Source: Spisula solida
Lineage: Eukaryota; Mollusca; Bivalvia; Venerida; Mactridae
Reading direction: 5' to 3'
Assembly: GCA_947247005.1 (NCBI GenBank)
Contig: OX365945.1
Span: 37,564,551-37,628,550, forward strand
Length of the DNA stretch: 64,000 nucleotides
The notes below the pieces were generated by a model, which worked only from the letters and a program-made list of their open reading frames with translations, had not been told where the DNA came from and ran no database searches. Made by a program: the position numbers and the translations under genes. Of this stretch, positions 47,951 through 59,418 are shown one piece after another. How positions within the stretch are numbered: the stretch's first letter is position 1; every line of letters starts with the position of its first letter.

Positions 47951-48922
47951 CGAGGGATGATCCATACATAACGAGAAAATGCTTATAACTTTGCTATTGC
48001 ATGTAATTTTCTAAAAATATTGTAGATCTATGTCGAGGTTAATACATATATGAGGAGAAAACGTACGAAATAGTTTTCAAATATATTGAAGAATAAATTG
48101 TTTGGAACGTTTCTGCCGACCTGTGAAACCGGTAGGCGGGGCAACGTTATTTTTGCACCTTTTAACGTTACTCAGAATTTTACTATGATCAATTTGACGA
48201 TCACATTATTCAGACCCTACTGTATTAATTTTTAAAAACTTTTCAGATTATCGTCCTTCAATATTTATAAGTCTTCGCCAATGCCATACCAAGTTGAAAA
48301 TAGTTATCCTAAGAAATTTCATTCAAAACATCCAACATTTTCGTGCGTAGTTCTGACGTCGACGTCACGTTACGTCCAATTTGCGTTAGATCACTAGCCT
48401 TTTTCCAACCCATTTTTAATATGTTAGATCTATTATGTTCACAAATCGAAGCTTTTGACATGGCATGATCACGAAATGATTACTGAATATGGTGCACAAT
48501 TTATTATAACTTGTTTTCTTCAAAACTAAATAGTTTATTGAAAAACCATTCGTCGTCCGTAATTATTGCTATAACGGAACGATAATACGTGCGTGACGTA
48601 ACGAATGACAAAATAACCCGTGTATGACGTCATCATCAGTACTGCGAGTCGTCGGTGACCCCAAATACCAATTTTCATCACATTGCTATTGCTTACATGA
48701 ACAATGTGGGGGTTTGAATTTGCGTAAAAGTGGTGAAAAATCAGAAAAATGCCCCGCCTCGGCGTATTGAAGGTTACCTTAGCAACCATAGATTTTTAGC
48801 AAATGAATATTCAGTGAAACATTGCTAATGTATGTTATTACTACCAGCTGAGGTTTGATAAAAATCTAACGGATCATAACAAAATTATTAGCATTTTCTC
48901 GTTATATATGTATCATCCCTCG
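47951..48922. mobile_element. 972-bp TA-flanked element with CGAGGG termini (mariner-like)
   Basis: The left end CGAGGGATGATCCATACATA and the reverse complement of the right end CGAGGGATGATACATATATA are nearly identical, and pairing continues through ACGAGAAAATGCT and TTTTGTTATG-like sequence to about 50 bp. TA flanks both sides (47949-47950, 48923-48924). Terminal motif, TA flanks and length match the element at 40194-41166 (973 bp), although internal similarity is not obvious by eye. The 84-codon minus frame at 48535-48789 has no transposase motif. Confidence 0.75.
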
Positions 48923-49113
48923 TAATACATATTATAAAACTACATAGTGTTACACTCATGAGCCAAATTAAAGTTTACAAAACACAAAATTATCAAAAAT
49001 AATTGGTTGATTCTAAATTTACTCAGCTAAAACAGCATAACAAAAGTAAAATTAACTCTTACCTGGCGGTGTTAACTATCATTATGTAGAACAATCAATT
49101 CCCCAAAAATACT

Positions 49114-50393
49114 TATTCTAACATAGCACGTGAGATTTTCCTTCTTTGCGCATATTGAGCTTACGATTTTTAATTACCGCAATAAAACATAGCTGATTGA
49201 TGACGTCCTATACAATGACAAATGACGTAACGGTGACGGTAACGTTCGTAGAAAAGAAAGTAGTTTGACGTCAACCTGTCTGGTTGTGCAATAAATGGCA
49301 TAGAATCGAAATAATGAATAAGAAGCTGTGCTTTGTTGTGTTATAAAATTCAATTACTAGATCTACGTATCCAAACGCGTGCCTATATTTTATTACGCAA
49401 CAAAGCACAGCTACGCATTCATTATTTCTTAAATAGTATTACTTATCTATAAGCTGTACATTCTTCGTTACTAAGCAATTTTAGAACACCACTAAAAATC
49501 TACCCCTAGTCAACTTGATAATGTTGCCATGGTAACACAAACCATCTAACATTTCTAAATTAAAGTTGTCTTTAGCAACAACATGTTGTTAGTTCCAGTA
49601 GATCTAAAGTTTATTTGAAGATAATCTGAATTTTAAGATGAAAATGGCAAGCATTTGAATTTTGTTTTGATATTTTCTAACGATAACATGACATAATTTA
49701 CATGGGTGTCAATGGAAACCGCATTTTGTGTTTTACTACTTTCAGTTTTGAAAACTTGCCATTTGACCAACTGACATCTTAAAAAGAAATGAACTGGACT
49801 TAAATGAATGACAATTATTCCTTTATGTTTCTGTATGATAGATCAACACTATTCTGAAAGTTTGTTACCATGGCAACCAGGCTAATCACATAAGTCATGA
49901 ATTTTTATTGACATTCTAAAATTGCCTTGCAACCCTAAATGTAATAGATCTACATACAAATTAGTTTCTCTTAAGAACTAAGTCATAACACGAAAATTAA
50001 CGTGCGTGGTCATAATTAGATTATTCTAGCACATAGACTATTTAAGAAATAATGAATACTTAGCTATGTTTTGTTGCGTAATAAAATATAGGCACGTGTT
50101 TGGATGCGTAGTAATTAAATCACGAGTGCGTAGCACGAGTGACTTAATGTACGCATTCAAACGAGTGCCTATGTTTTATAACACAACAAAGCACAGCTCC
50201 CATTTATAGCACTACAAGAAAGGTTGACGTCAAACTACTTTCTTTCCTATGAACGTTACCGTCACCGTTACGTCATATTATATATGACGTCAAACGTGAC
50301 GTCACCATCAGCTATATTTTATCGCGGTAATAAAATATGGTAAGCTCAATATATTACGCAAAGAAGGCAAATCTCTCGTGCTATGTTAGAATA
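49114..50393. mobile_element. 1.28-kb fold-back element, ~320-bp inverted arms
   Basis: The left arm 49114-49437 starts TATTCTAACATAGCACGTGA and includes GACGTAACGGTGACGGTAAC and AAAGTAGTTTGACGTCAACC. The right arm 50036-50393 is its reverse complement (GGTTGACGTCAAACTACTTT, GTTACCGTCACCGTTACGTC, CTATGTTAGAATA). The right arm contains a second, nested palindrome (about 50061-50196, centre TGCGTAG) that is partly deleted in the left arm. The central ~600 bp carry no recognised gene. No target duplication found. Confidence 0.85.
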
Positions 50394-51152
50394 GTCTATA
50401 AAATTTTAACTCGGTAAATTTCTAATAATCTTTTATCACATAACCTACGGTCCAGGAGTGCCGTAAAGCCGTGCCGTAAATATCGTTCGGCACTCCCAGA
50501 CTGTGCAATATATTTATATTAGCTTGACGTGATGTTAGCCAATCCATGTATTCATCCGTCAATGACGTCAGAATAATATCAACGTCGCCATGACGTCGCG
50601 CTCACTGTACCGCTGAATTTTGGCTGAAACATATACAGCGTACATCATCCTTTTGACCAATAATGTGTATTTTAAAGGTTATGTGATAAATAGAATCTTA
50701 CATTCGTACTCATTACATACGATTTTTATTAAACTCGTCGACAAAAACAATATGAAACTCGGCATCGTGTCGTATCATTGTGTCCACTCGTTTAATAAAA
50801 CTCGTATGTAATGAGCACTCTGTCTCATGCAAGATCCTCTATGTCATGCAACTTGTCAAATTTTCAACGAAATTTGTACTCATGAATATCCATCAAGAAA
50901 TAAAAAAGTTAATAGGTGGAGCCATATTTCCTTCATTTTTGTACTAACATCTAGCGAGGCGCCATGTTTTATAATTTCCCGTTATTTGCGGGTCGGTCTA
51001 ATTACCGCAAAATACCACAAAATACCACAAAACACTTTAAAATGAGTTTAAAACTCCCTAAAATACATTACAATCTGATGATATAACAAAAATAAACCTT
51101 ATAACGAACATTTGATTATATAATTATGGTTAAAAAAGCCGTTAAGGTATCA
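50394..51152. other. intergenic DNA with inverted repeats at 50706-50817 and 50454-50497
   Basis: The arms 50706-50737 (CGTACTCATTACATACGATT) and 50789-50817 (AAACTCGTATGTAATGAGC) pair around a 50-bp loop. A smaller pair GGAGTGCCG / CGGCACTCC sits near 50456-50495. The word ATTACCGCAAAATACC near 51001 resembles the 199-bp repeat at 51878. Frames at 50620-50811 and 50827-51045 are not supported as genes. Confidence 0.6.
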
Positions 51153-51842
51153 GAGGATAATTTATAGTGAGATTGAGCATGTTTTTTTTAAAATCATTTT
51201 ATTCTTAAAATTGAAATGTGTTGGGTACAGTAAGCATAGTATTATGATGTACTATATGTACTCATGAAGTTCAACCCAAAATAAATATTGATAAAGTGAA
51301 TTTATTGAAGCATGACATCATTTTTATTGCAAATCTTACTCGTTTGTAAACAAAGTCAACATGGCATTAAGAGTCAAAGTTTGTTGTCGGGGACATAGCC
51401 AATAGTATAATGAACAAACTCTTACAAAGAAATAATTATGAAACAAATTCATTAACTTGTATCATGCAAAAAATCAATGATCAGCAATGACCTTGCAAAC
51501 CGAAAGTAGAAATATATCAGTGTTTCTTGAATATCTTTCAAAGTATACATTTTTCAGTCTTAAACTAAGTAAGAGTTTGTTCCCTAGAGTTATATTGTAA
51601 GGATGATACACATTTTAGCAAGTACCGTTGGGCAGTTTTTGTGTTTGCTAACGAGCAAGATTTACAATGAAAATGCTGTCATACTTCAATAAATTCACTT
51701 TATTAATATTTATCTTTTGTTTAACTTCAAGGGTATATGCAGTGCACCATAATGCTATGCTTACTGTACCCATCAAATATCAATTTGAAGAATAAAATGC
51801 ATTTGAAAAAAGCATGCACCCACCCACTATAGATCATCCCCC
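51153..51842. mobile_element. 690-bp fold-back element, ~190-bp inverted arms
   Basis: Left arm features GGGTACAGTAAGCATAGTAT and TAAAGTGAATTTATTGAAG recur in reverse complement on the right (CTTCAATAAATTCACTTTA, ATGCTATGCTTACTGTACCC). The outermost pairing is GAGGATAATTTATAGTG with CACTATAGATCATCCCC. Near the centre AACAAACTCTTAC (about 51416) pairs with GTAAGAGTTTGTT (about 51569), so most of the element can fold on itself. No ORF. Confidence 0.8.
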
Positions 51843-51877
51843 ATGTCCTTAAGTACAACTTCTACATATCAACCCAG

Positions 51878-52560
51878 GGGAAGCAACTCTGAATTACCGC
51901 AAAACACTTCCAAATGGAATAGAATTACCGCAAAACACATATAAATCACGCAAATATTACATATAAATGAATAAATTGATATTCATATTAGTATATAATT
52001 ATTAGATAATGATAACTTGTTTATATATAGTGATTATAATGTTATTCATACTTACTTTAGTTATTTCTGAAATCAAGGGAAGCAACTCTGAATTACCGCA
52101 AAACACTTCCAAATGGAATAGAATTAACGCAAAACACATATAAATCACGCAAATATTACACATAAATGACTAAATTGATATCTATATTAATATATAATTA
52201 TTAGATAATGATAACTTGTATATATATAGTGATTATAATGTTATTCATACTTACCTTAGTTATTTCTGAAATCAAGGGAAGCAACTCTGAATTACCGCAA
52301 AACACTTCCAAATGGAATAGAATTACCGCAAAACACTTATAAATCATGCAGATATTACATATAAATGAATAAATTGATACTGTTACAAGTATTTAATATT
52401 TTTATAAAAAGATATGTTATCAATAGTGTTATTATACTTCGATTACGATGCTGTGTTTTATTATTTCAGCTACAACTAGTGTAAAGAAAATTCAAGTGAA
52501 GGGAAGCAACTTTGACTTACCGCAAAACACTTCAGACTGAATAGAAATACTGCAAACACA
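51878..52560 (+). repeat. ~199-bp tandem repeat, four copies
   Basis: AAGCAACTCTGAATTACCGC starts at 51881, 52080 and 52279 (spacing 199 and 199), and a diverged fourth copy AAGCAACTTTGACTTACCGC at 52504 (225). Each unit carries two TACCGCAAAACAC-type words. Copies two and three are close to identical, so expansion was recent. Confidence 0.85.
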
Positions 52561-53552
52561 TAGAAAATTCAAATCCCTACAATATTAAAATATTGGATTA
52601 AATTAATATACATAACATTGGATCAATGAAAATACGCAATGGAAAGTCTGTCTACGATGTTAGACAAACACGTGTTATCTGCTATTTAAGTTAGTGTAAT
52701 GAATTATTGAGAGTGATCTGTTATAGCTGTATCTCTGTTATATATATAATATCGGTTTGAGTTTATAAATGGTTATTTGCTTGATTTAAATGCCCGGGAT
52801 ACGCAAAGGTTTCGATATCAATATCAGAGATACAACTACATCCGGGCCACACCACGTGGAGGAACTCTCTACATGGCCCATCCCCCACCCCTTTTAAAGT
52901 TTATTGAGAGACAAAATACGGTATCAGTCATTTAAAACACAGACAATTAATCACACAGATAATGTCTACAGTAGTTTCATAGTTTATTGTCCAATCCATT
53001 ACATGTACATAAACAGTTATACAAATAACACTCATAGTTTACAACATATTGAACATGAATGGTCAATCTAAAAAGATTTGTATTAGACGCATTATCCTCA
53101 CTAGTACTTTTCAATATTTACATGTATTAAAAAATAAGGTACACTTGCTAATCGTGGTATGTTATTAAATAATTACCTAATGCATACCTACAATTTCGTT
53201 ATAACTTACTGTATAAAATTTGACATATAATTAGAGAAGCGCACAATATATGCTAAACCGGTAAAAAATAGTCTAAAAACATGTATCATCTCTAATCAGA
53301 TTAGCAATGAACAGATTAGCAAATATCACTTATAATTGCATAAAATATCATAAATCTAAAGCAATACATGCATAATCTAAAAAAAGAAATACAATTTTAA
53401 AATTGCTATATGCCTGTTTTAAAGGCAGATACACATATATGAAACCAAGATTTCATATATGTGTATATGATTAAAACAGTCATAAGACAGGCTTCCATTT
53501 TTTTTTTTTTTTTAAATATATATATATATTTACAAAATTGAGAGACAGATCA
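52561..53552. other. AT-rich DNA downstream of the minus-strand LINE ORF
   Basis: No gene. On the minus strand AATAAACTATGAAAC (about 52985) could be a polyadenylation signal for the ORF at 53553-54296; this is only positional. A poly-T run then (TA)n lies at 53499-53530. Confidence 0.4.
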
Positions 53553-54296
53553 TTAACTATCATACAAATATTTTCTTCTCTCTTCTAATATGAGGTGGCA
53601 GGATTTGGCAGATTCTTTGGCAATCTTACAGTCGGACAATAAAAAATCTAACTTTGTACTATCTGATAAATTATAAAACCCATTTCTACTGTTGTTAGCC
53701 TTATCAAACAATGTATTTCTTATATTATCATATAAAGGACATTTGAGCAAAACATGCAGTTCTTTTTCTACCCCATCATTGCATACCGGACAGATTCTAT
53801 TATTTTCTACAAGACCTTCATATCTTCCAGTCTCAAGACGAATCGGGGCTACCCCGCATCGAAACTTAGCCAGTGCCGATCTGTGTTTCATAGGCATCAC
53901 AATCTTAAGATATTCTTCAGTTTCAAAACTAAATTTAAAATTTCTATATGTTCTAAGCTTATTGCCCTGATTATTTGGTCTGAACATACAATGTAGATAC
54001 TCAATCCACTCATCTAGATATTGGTTCATAAATTTTTCCTGTATTTTCTTTATTATAATAGTTTTAAACATATGCATATTATCAATGTCAATATATTCCA
54101 CACAATCATATTTCCTGAACAGTTCCTTTACTTTGAAGTGTCTACACGTGGGTTGTCCCAGAAAAAAGCGTATAAGTCGTCTTTTATTAATTGTCTTATG
54201 TACAAATATATTTCGTCCATGTATAACAACTTGCTTCAGTGTATAAAACGTCCAAAATGTAGCAAAAATGCAACGTAGGACATTCTTCCTCCACAC
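53553..54296 (-). pseudogene. non-LTR retrotransposon C-terminal ORF, 247 codons, 5'-truncated
   Basis: The predicted protein has KLRTYRNFKFSFETEEYLKI (residues about 112-131), KHRSALAKFRCGVAPIRLET (about 136-155), then CPVCNDGVEKELHVLLKCP (about 168-186), a CxxC...HxxxxC zinc-knuckle followed by LYDNIR. This arrangement is the tail that follows the RT in several invertebrate LINE groups. RT and endonuclease are absent, so the fragment begins inside a longer protein and its ATG is not a true start. The frame is intact to its TAG stop near 53555, suggesting fairly recent insertion. CCTACGTTGCA-adjacent sequence TAGGACATTCTTCCTCCACA is repeated 178 bp upstream (54276 and 54454). Confidence 0.75.
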
Positions 54297-55426
54297 ACAT
54301 AATAAAGTGTGTCGGACTTATTTTAAAAGCAATATAATTGAAGTAAAAACTTAACTAAAATAATATTTCTAATTTTATTTCAACGTACTATGACTTATAG
54401 TTTAAATATTACGTTTCGAATATCGATTAAGCTACAACGCATCGGAAATGCGTGCGTAGGACATTCTTCCTCCACACGCATTATTGTTAATTTCTCAAAA
54501 ACTGTTGTCTTGAATGCTTTGGGATTTTGATATTTATTATATAACAAAAATAATATTTTAAAAATGCAATCATAATTATTTTATTTATACAAATGAAAAT
54601 GTAGCTGTGTAGCGTCTTATGAAATTTTTCGGCAAGTTTTTGCAAAATTACACTTTTCGTGTTAACAGTTTATTGTTTTACTTTTTAATTTTCACACCCG
54701 TAGTTTTTGACGATGACATGTTAAATCACGTCACTTCTGGTGCCGGTCGGTGAAATATCCCGCAAATTTAAAGTTATTTTGAATTAAACGGCTGTTATTT
54801 TATGTCGATGACCAATATAATGTCTTACAAATTATCCACCGGGTCTTGTCTTCCATTCTATGATTAAATACTTTTCTATATGAAAACAAATAGATATAGC
54901 ATTGTAGACAATTTCATAACGAATAATTTGGTATATGATATTTAATGTATTGAATGAAATTGAAACATTTATCAACTACATTGTCGAGCGCCAGTTCTTA
55001 ATTAAAGGGAGGTAATACATGTATTTTATCCCAAAATTGGTCATAACTTATGTTTTATTGATCAAATTGGACTCAAATTCACACAATAAACCCGAAATAC
55101 TATTATTAATATTTTTAATGATAAAAAAATCATATTTGTGTTTGTTTATTGAGTTATAGGGCCAGTTCTTATCCCTAGGGCCAGTTCTTAAGAACTTGCG
55201 CCAGTCCTTATGTGTAAGACACCGGTAAATAGACCGTCCGGTTATTTGCTATTAGCCATTGCTGAAAAGTTACCTCCCCTTTGAGAAATATCGGCAATCC
55301 GTCAATGACAGTTCTAATTATGTAAGGGACACATCCATCCTCTCATCTTATTCGTAAATCTGTGTGAGTATTGATCTTGTAGATTCGTGAGAATAACTGC
55401 CTGTTTCACATTCCGTTCACTCTGTT
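54297..55426. other. AT-rich DNA with short direct repeats
   Basis: No gene. The word GCCAGTTCTTA occurs three times (about 54990, 55152, 55180). TAGGACATTCTTCCTCCACA is present at 54276 and 54454. Confidence 0.4.
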
Positions 55427-55572
55427 CACAGGAACTTGCGTTCATAATTTGGAAAAAAAAATATAAAAAAAATAGAAAAAAAAAATATTTTTTTCACTAG
55501 GCCCACTGTACTATTAAAATATAGACAGGAGTGCAATGCGATTGTATCCCAAGAACTATTCTAATACAAATA

Positions 55573-57951
55573 GAGCAAGTGAGGCATTTATCGACCCCTT
55601 AACGCGGTTTTTATGAAAATAACATTTTATGTTTAATTTATAGGCAAAACTTAAATTCATTTCATAATGTTGACGTAGATTGTAACATGTTCTGCTAGGG
55701 CTGGGTATTACATTTAAATGGAAGCAGTACGTCTGCTAATATCGACCCTTGGCGTCAATTATCAACCCCCTGTTTTCTTTCTACGTAAAAATAAATTGTG
55801 CAGCAGACAGAAACAGTTTGCTTGTTGTATGTATTTCGTAAGCTTATTGATCAGAAGTAAAAAATAGTTCAATGAGTATAATATGTATCTTGGTGATATG
55901 GGTTGTGGCGCGGTATCAGAAATGGTGCACCTGAGATTAATGGTTATTTCTTGTGTTTAACACCCAAAATGACATATATTTTCAGTATATTTTTGGAAGG
56001 AAGTATGGTTTTGGTTTGTAATGCAAATAAACAATGCTCAAAGTGAAATTTGTTGCTTTTAGAACTGGAAAGGTATGCTGTAGAGTCCCATATTTGTTGG
56101 TATTTTCTTATGACACTTTATTCCTCAAACATTGTAATACCGCAATTTTGTAAAATGAAATTTTTACTTCAACTTTTTTTGTAGAGAGCACTGGCATCCA
56201 TGTTCACACCATGTTACTGTACATGATTAGAATGTCCTACACACCTATCAAACACAGGAAATGGTGCCCAGAAGGATGTAACTTTCTTATTCTGAAAAAC
56301 TGAAAAAACTAGTTAAAATCTGAAATAATCTGTTTCATAAATTTTGTTAATATTAGCTGTCATTGATATTTTTGGCATTCCCGAGTCAAGTTGGTTACAG
56401 ATCTGACTCTGCAGATGCCATGAATGAGGCATACATGACAGTTAAAGAGGATTTTACGCCTGTTAGGACATCTTCAAGTTGTCTTGGTGACTCAAAAAGT
56501 TTAATGACAATTTGTAACCAGTGCAATTCTGTCTCGATACTAATTATAGATTTATTATCTTAGAAGAAGTGGACAAAGTAAGCAAACTGTTATATAAAAT
56601 TGACCTATAAAGCCATAAAATAAAATTAGAAACAACTACTTCATGAATCCTTTTATTTTTTTACCATTTGGGACCTATAGGATAGGTGCGCCATTTCATA
56701 TCACGCGGACCTGCCATAATAAGCCGAGTGTGTCTTTCATTGTTATGGTCATACAACATGCGTTGATGCAATTATCAATTGATATTTAGTGTCAACCTGT
56801 TCCCATTGAATTGCCCTATCAGTGGTTAATCACTTAAATTAAGAATGTTTTATATGTATATTAAAATAACAGCGTAAACTGTTATGTGCCATTGTGCGCC
56901 ATTTCCAATACCACGGGGATAGTTAATTTGTAAACAACAGTACAAGTTCCATGCATTCAATGTATCACAATACTCTAAATTGGAAATTAATTGACCTCAC
57001 AAATTTACATTATTTTATATTTACATAGTTCAGTTGATTAATCAACATAATTACTGTAATACAAGATCAGTGCATATCCATCATTGGTAAAAATCCCATT
57101 TCCAACAATCAAAAGAAGAAAAATCATCCGAGTATTAGCATATAAGACATATGCACAAAGGTAGCTCTTGTGTTGTGTGTTTCATCAGAAATGAAGTAAA
57201 AACATGAGCGCTTAAACCTTCTGAGAAGTGCAAATTAAATCAATTCTACTAGCTTTATTAAAAAGTAGACTAGTGTCCCCTTTCAAATATACATACGGTA
57301 CGTCACGTTATCTTAACTGAGAATCACAGGGCCATTTAAATTAATCTAATGCTGACCAATCACAATTGACCATAATCATAACTCTAATATGCAAGATCAT
57401 CCCAAAATATTTGTATTTTGGTGTTTGAGATGACAACAATATTATTGTTTTATTAGTCGTTCATAATTTATTGGAGACAACTAATGATGAGATGACAACG
57501 ATATCGTTTTAACAAGTTTAACTAGTCTTTGGTTTTTTATTTGAGAGGGGGTCGATAATAGCAGAACACGCAAAATGTATTCTGCTATTATAGACCCCCC
57601 ATTTGACCTTGACAATGCATGCCTGGAACTATGAGAAGGCTGTCCGATGAATGCCATTCTCCTATACTGTATAAATTTGCGTTGCATGCATGGGCTGCAT
57701 GTTCTTAGGTAGAAAAACCTTGTATTTTAAATAGTCACCTTCTTAACGGATGACGTAAAAATCGACCATAAAAATTCTTCAAACTCGCATACCCTCTGTT
57801 TATAATTTAAAACAACGAGGGCGCAAAATTTGTGACGTAAGCATGATAGGTTATGACGTCATCGATCAATTGTCTATGTATTTATTGATTAAAGAGACTT
57901 TATAGGGAGGGGTGGATAATAGACGGGGGTCGGTATTAGCCTCACTTGCTC
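55573..57951. mobile_element. 2.38-kb TA-flanked TIR element nested in the fold-back
   Basis: The left end GAGCAAGTGAGGCATTTATC and the reverse complement of the right end GAGCAAGTGAGGCTAATACC match over the first 13 bases and beyond (CGACCCC). TA flanks both sides (55571-55572, 57952-57953). The fold-back's other arm (about 58760-58790) shows the undisturbed site. Inside, 57547-57600 is a hairpin (GGGGTCGATAATAGCAGA / TCTGCTATTATAGACCCC). Frames 56363-56563 and 57481-57687 are short and unrecognised, so a transposase is not evident. Confidence 0.85.
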
Positions 57952-58180
57952 TAGTTTCTCTATACCAACTTGACAGTTAAAACATATGATCTAGGCAGTT
58001 AAAGGGGCTTACAACAATACAGAATACATCCACACCTCAACCGGTCGGTACCGATAATCGTCTAATATCGGCTTTTAAAGCCAATATTTGTGGAGTTTTG
58101 AAATGGCGTCGACTCCATTGAGCGTCCGCTCCGAGGTGAATGATTAGATGGTTAAAGCTCGGTGACAGCCGTACTTACTA

Positions 58181-58415
58181 TCAATTGATTATGGAGATTT
58201 TTCAGTGAAAATATCAGTGAAAATAACAGAAACATTACCATTTTGTTATTTTCACTGTTATAGAAGCTAGTTCCAGTAGCATGCAGAAAAAGAAACCTAA
58301 CGTCAACGGCGCCGAGCTTTAAAATATACGTTACGTTATAACAATTTTTTTAGACCTAAATATACATGTGTATTTAGGTCTTTGGTTATAATGACGTCAT
58401 AATTCTCACGTCGTT
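58181..58415 (+). repeat. dispersed repeat, copy 2 (first copy at 37266)
   Basis: Same order of segments as 37266-37441 but with an extra block containing a 30-bp near-perfect palindrome at 58352-58381 (AGACCTAAATATACA / TGTGTATTTAGGTCT) just before ATGACGTCATAATTCTCACG. Confidence 0.75.
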
Positions 58416-58979
58416 ACGTTCCAATTGCGCCATACTGGGTATTTCAAACTTGCAGATTCGTTGATGCAAAATTGAATTAGCCTGTGGTTTTATCTTTTAT
58501 TCACAGTATACACAAGGAAAAAATAAATATAGAACATCACATAAGCAAAGTATTTTTTAGAAACAATAAAAATTATATTACCATTCACCTCGGAGCGGAC
58601 GCTCAATGGAGTCGATGCCATTTCAAAACTCCACAAATATTGGCTTTAAAAGCCGATATAAGACGATTATCGGTACCGACCGGTTGAGGTGCAGATGTAT
58701 TCTGTATTGTTACTAGCCCCTTTAACTGCCTAGATCATATGTTTTAACTGTCAAGTTGGTATAGAGAAAATATTTGTATTAGAATAGTTCGTGAGATAGC
58801 ATCGCATTGCACTCCTGTCTATATTTTAATAGTATAGCATAATACAGTAGGCCTAATTTTTTTTTCATTTTTTTTTTCAAATTATTAATGCAAGTTCCTG
58901 TGCTCTGTTCCAAATGATTGTTTTGATTGTGAAAAAATAGAGATCATTGTGGCAGATCCGACAGTATACTGTACTGTTC

Positions 58980-59118
58980 TGGCAAAGGAGATAATGCCGG
59001 ACAGTAGATATTTCCGGACAAACGGTCCAGACGCTTTATTCAGTTGAATAATTCATTGATCTTTGTATCCACATGGAAGATTGGGACACCAAATGTGTAG
59101 CCTCGTTTAAATAAAGTC

Positions 59119-59157
<39 letters not shown>
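58980..59157 (+). mobile_element. retroelement-like 3' end with (TTAC)n tail
   Basis: Sequence ending GTTTAAATAAAGTC is followed by about ten TTAC repeats (59118-59157). A polyadenylation-like AATAAA directly before a simple-repeat tail is typical of LINE or SINE 3' ends. No coding part is left, so the family is unknown. Confidence 0.5.
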
Positions 59158-59342
59158 CAAATCACTCAGAATCGTCAGTAAAAGAAATCTGGTAGAAAAA
59201 AAATATTCAAGATAAACAAAGCATTACTTATTCATCGAAAATATCGTCCGCCGCTGCATTGTTGACAGTGACGTGAGGGAAAACAATGGTGCGATTGATT
59301 TTATAATGTAAAAATTATAGGAACGAAATTCTATGTTGAGAC

Positions 59343-59418
59343 TATGGCCGAGCAGTTAACGAGTAAGGTACAATTAGCTGCAGTGAAGGTCTCGCGATCA
59401 ATTCACCGCGCCTCCTGA
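59343..59418 (+). pseudogene. degenerate tRNA-like (Ser/Leu type) sequence, possibly SINE head
   Basis: TATGGCCGAGCAGTTAACG fits a Pol III A box as in Ser/Leu tRNAs (consensus TGGCNNAGTGG). GCGATCAATTC 50 bp later is a damaged B box. The ends do not form a good acceptor stem and the anticodon arm is unclear, so a working tRNA is unlikely. T-runs follow (about 59420 and 59449). Either a tRNA pseudogene or a tRNA-derived SINE. Confidence 0.45.

Larger units (their letters stand above)
55427..58902. mobile_element. fold-back element (~1.1 kb before insertion), arms ~330 bp
   Basis: The outer arms pair CACAGGAACTTGC (55428) with GCAAGTTCCTGTG (58890). ATTAAAATATAGACAGGAGT and GCAATGCGATTGTATCCC pair with ...GCATTGCACTCCTGTCTATA. 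After a nested insertion (55573-57951) the left arm continues as 57952-58142 and pairs with 58582-58770 (CGGAGCGGACGCTCAATGGA, AATCGTCTAATATCGG and their complements). The middle (58143-58581) holds a dispersed repeat copy. No coding sequence recognised. Confidence 0.85.

Noticed and set aside
56363..56563. 66-codon frame inside the nested TIR element as a transposase or captured exon
   Set aside because: No DDE/D motif or known domain; an upstream TTTTTTTGTAG could mimic a splice acceptor but nothing else supports an exon.
59343..59418. Functional tRNA-Ser or tRNA-Leu gene
   Set aside because: Only the A box fits well; the acceptor stem and B box are damaged.
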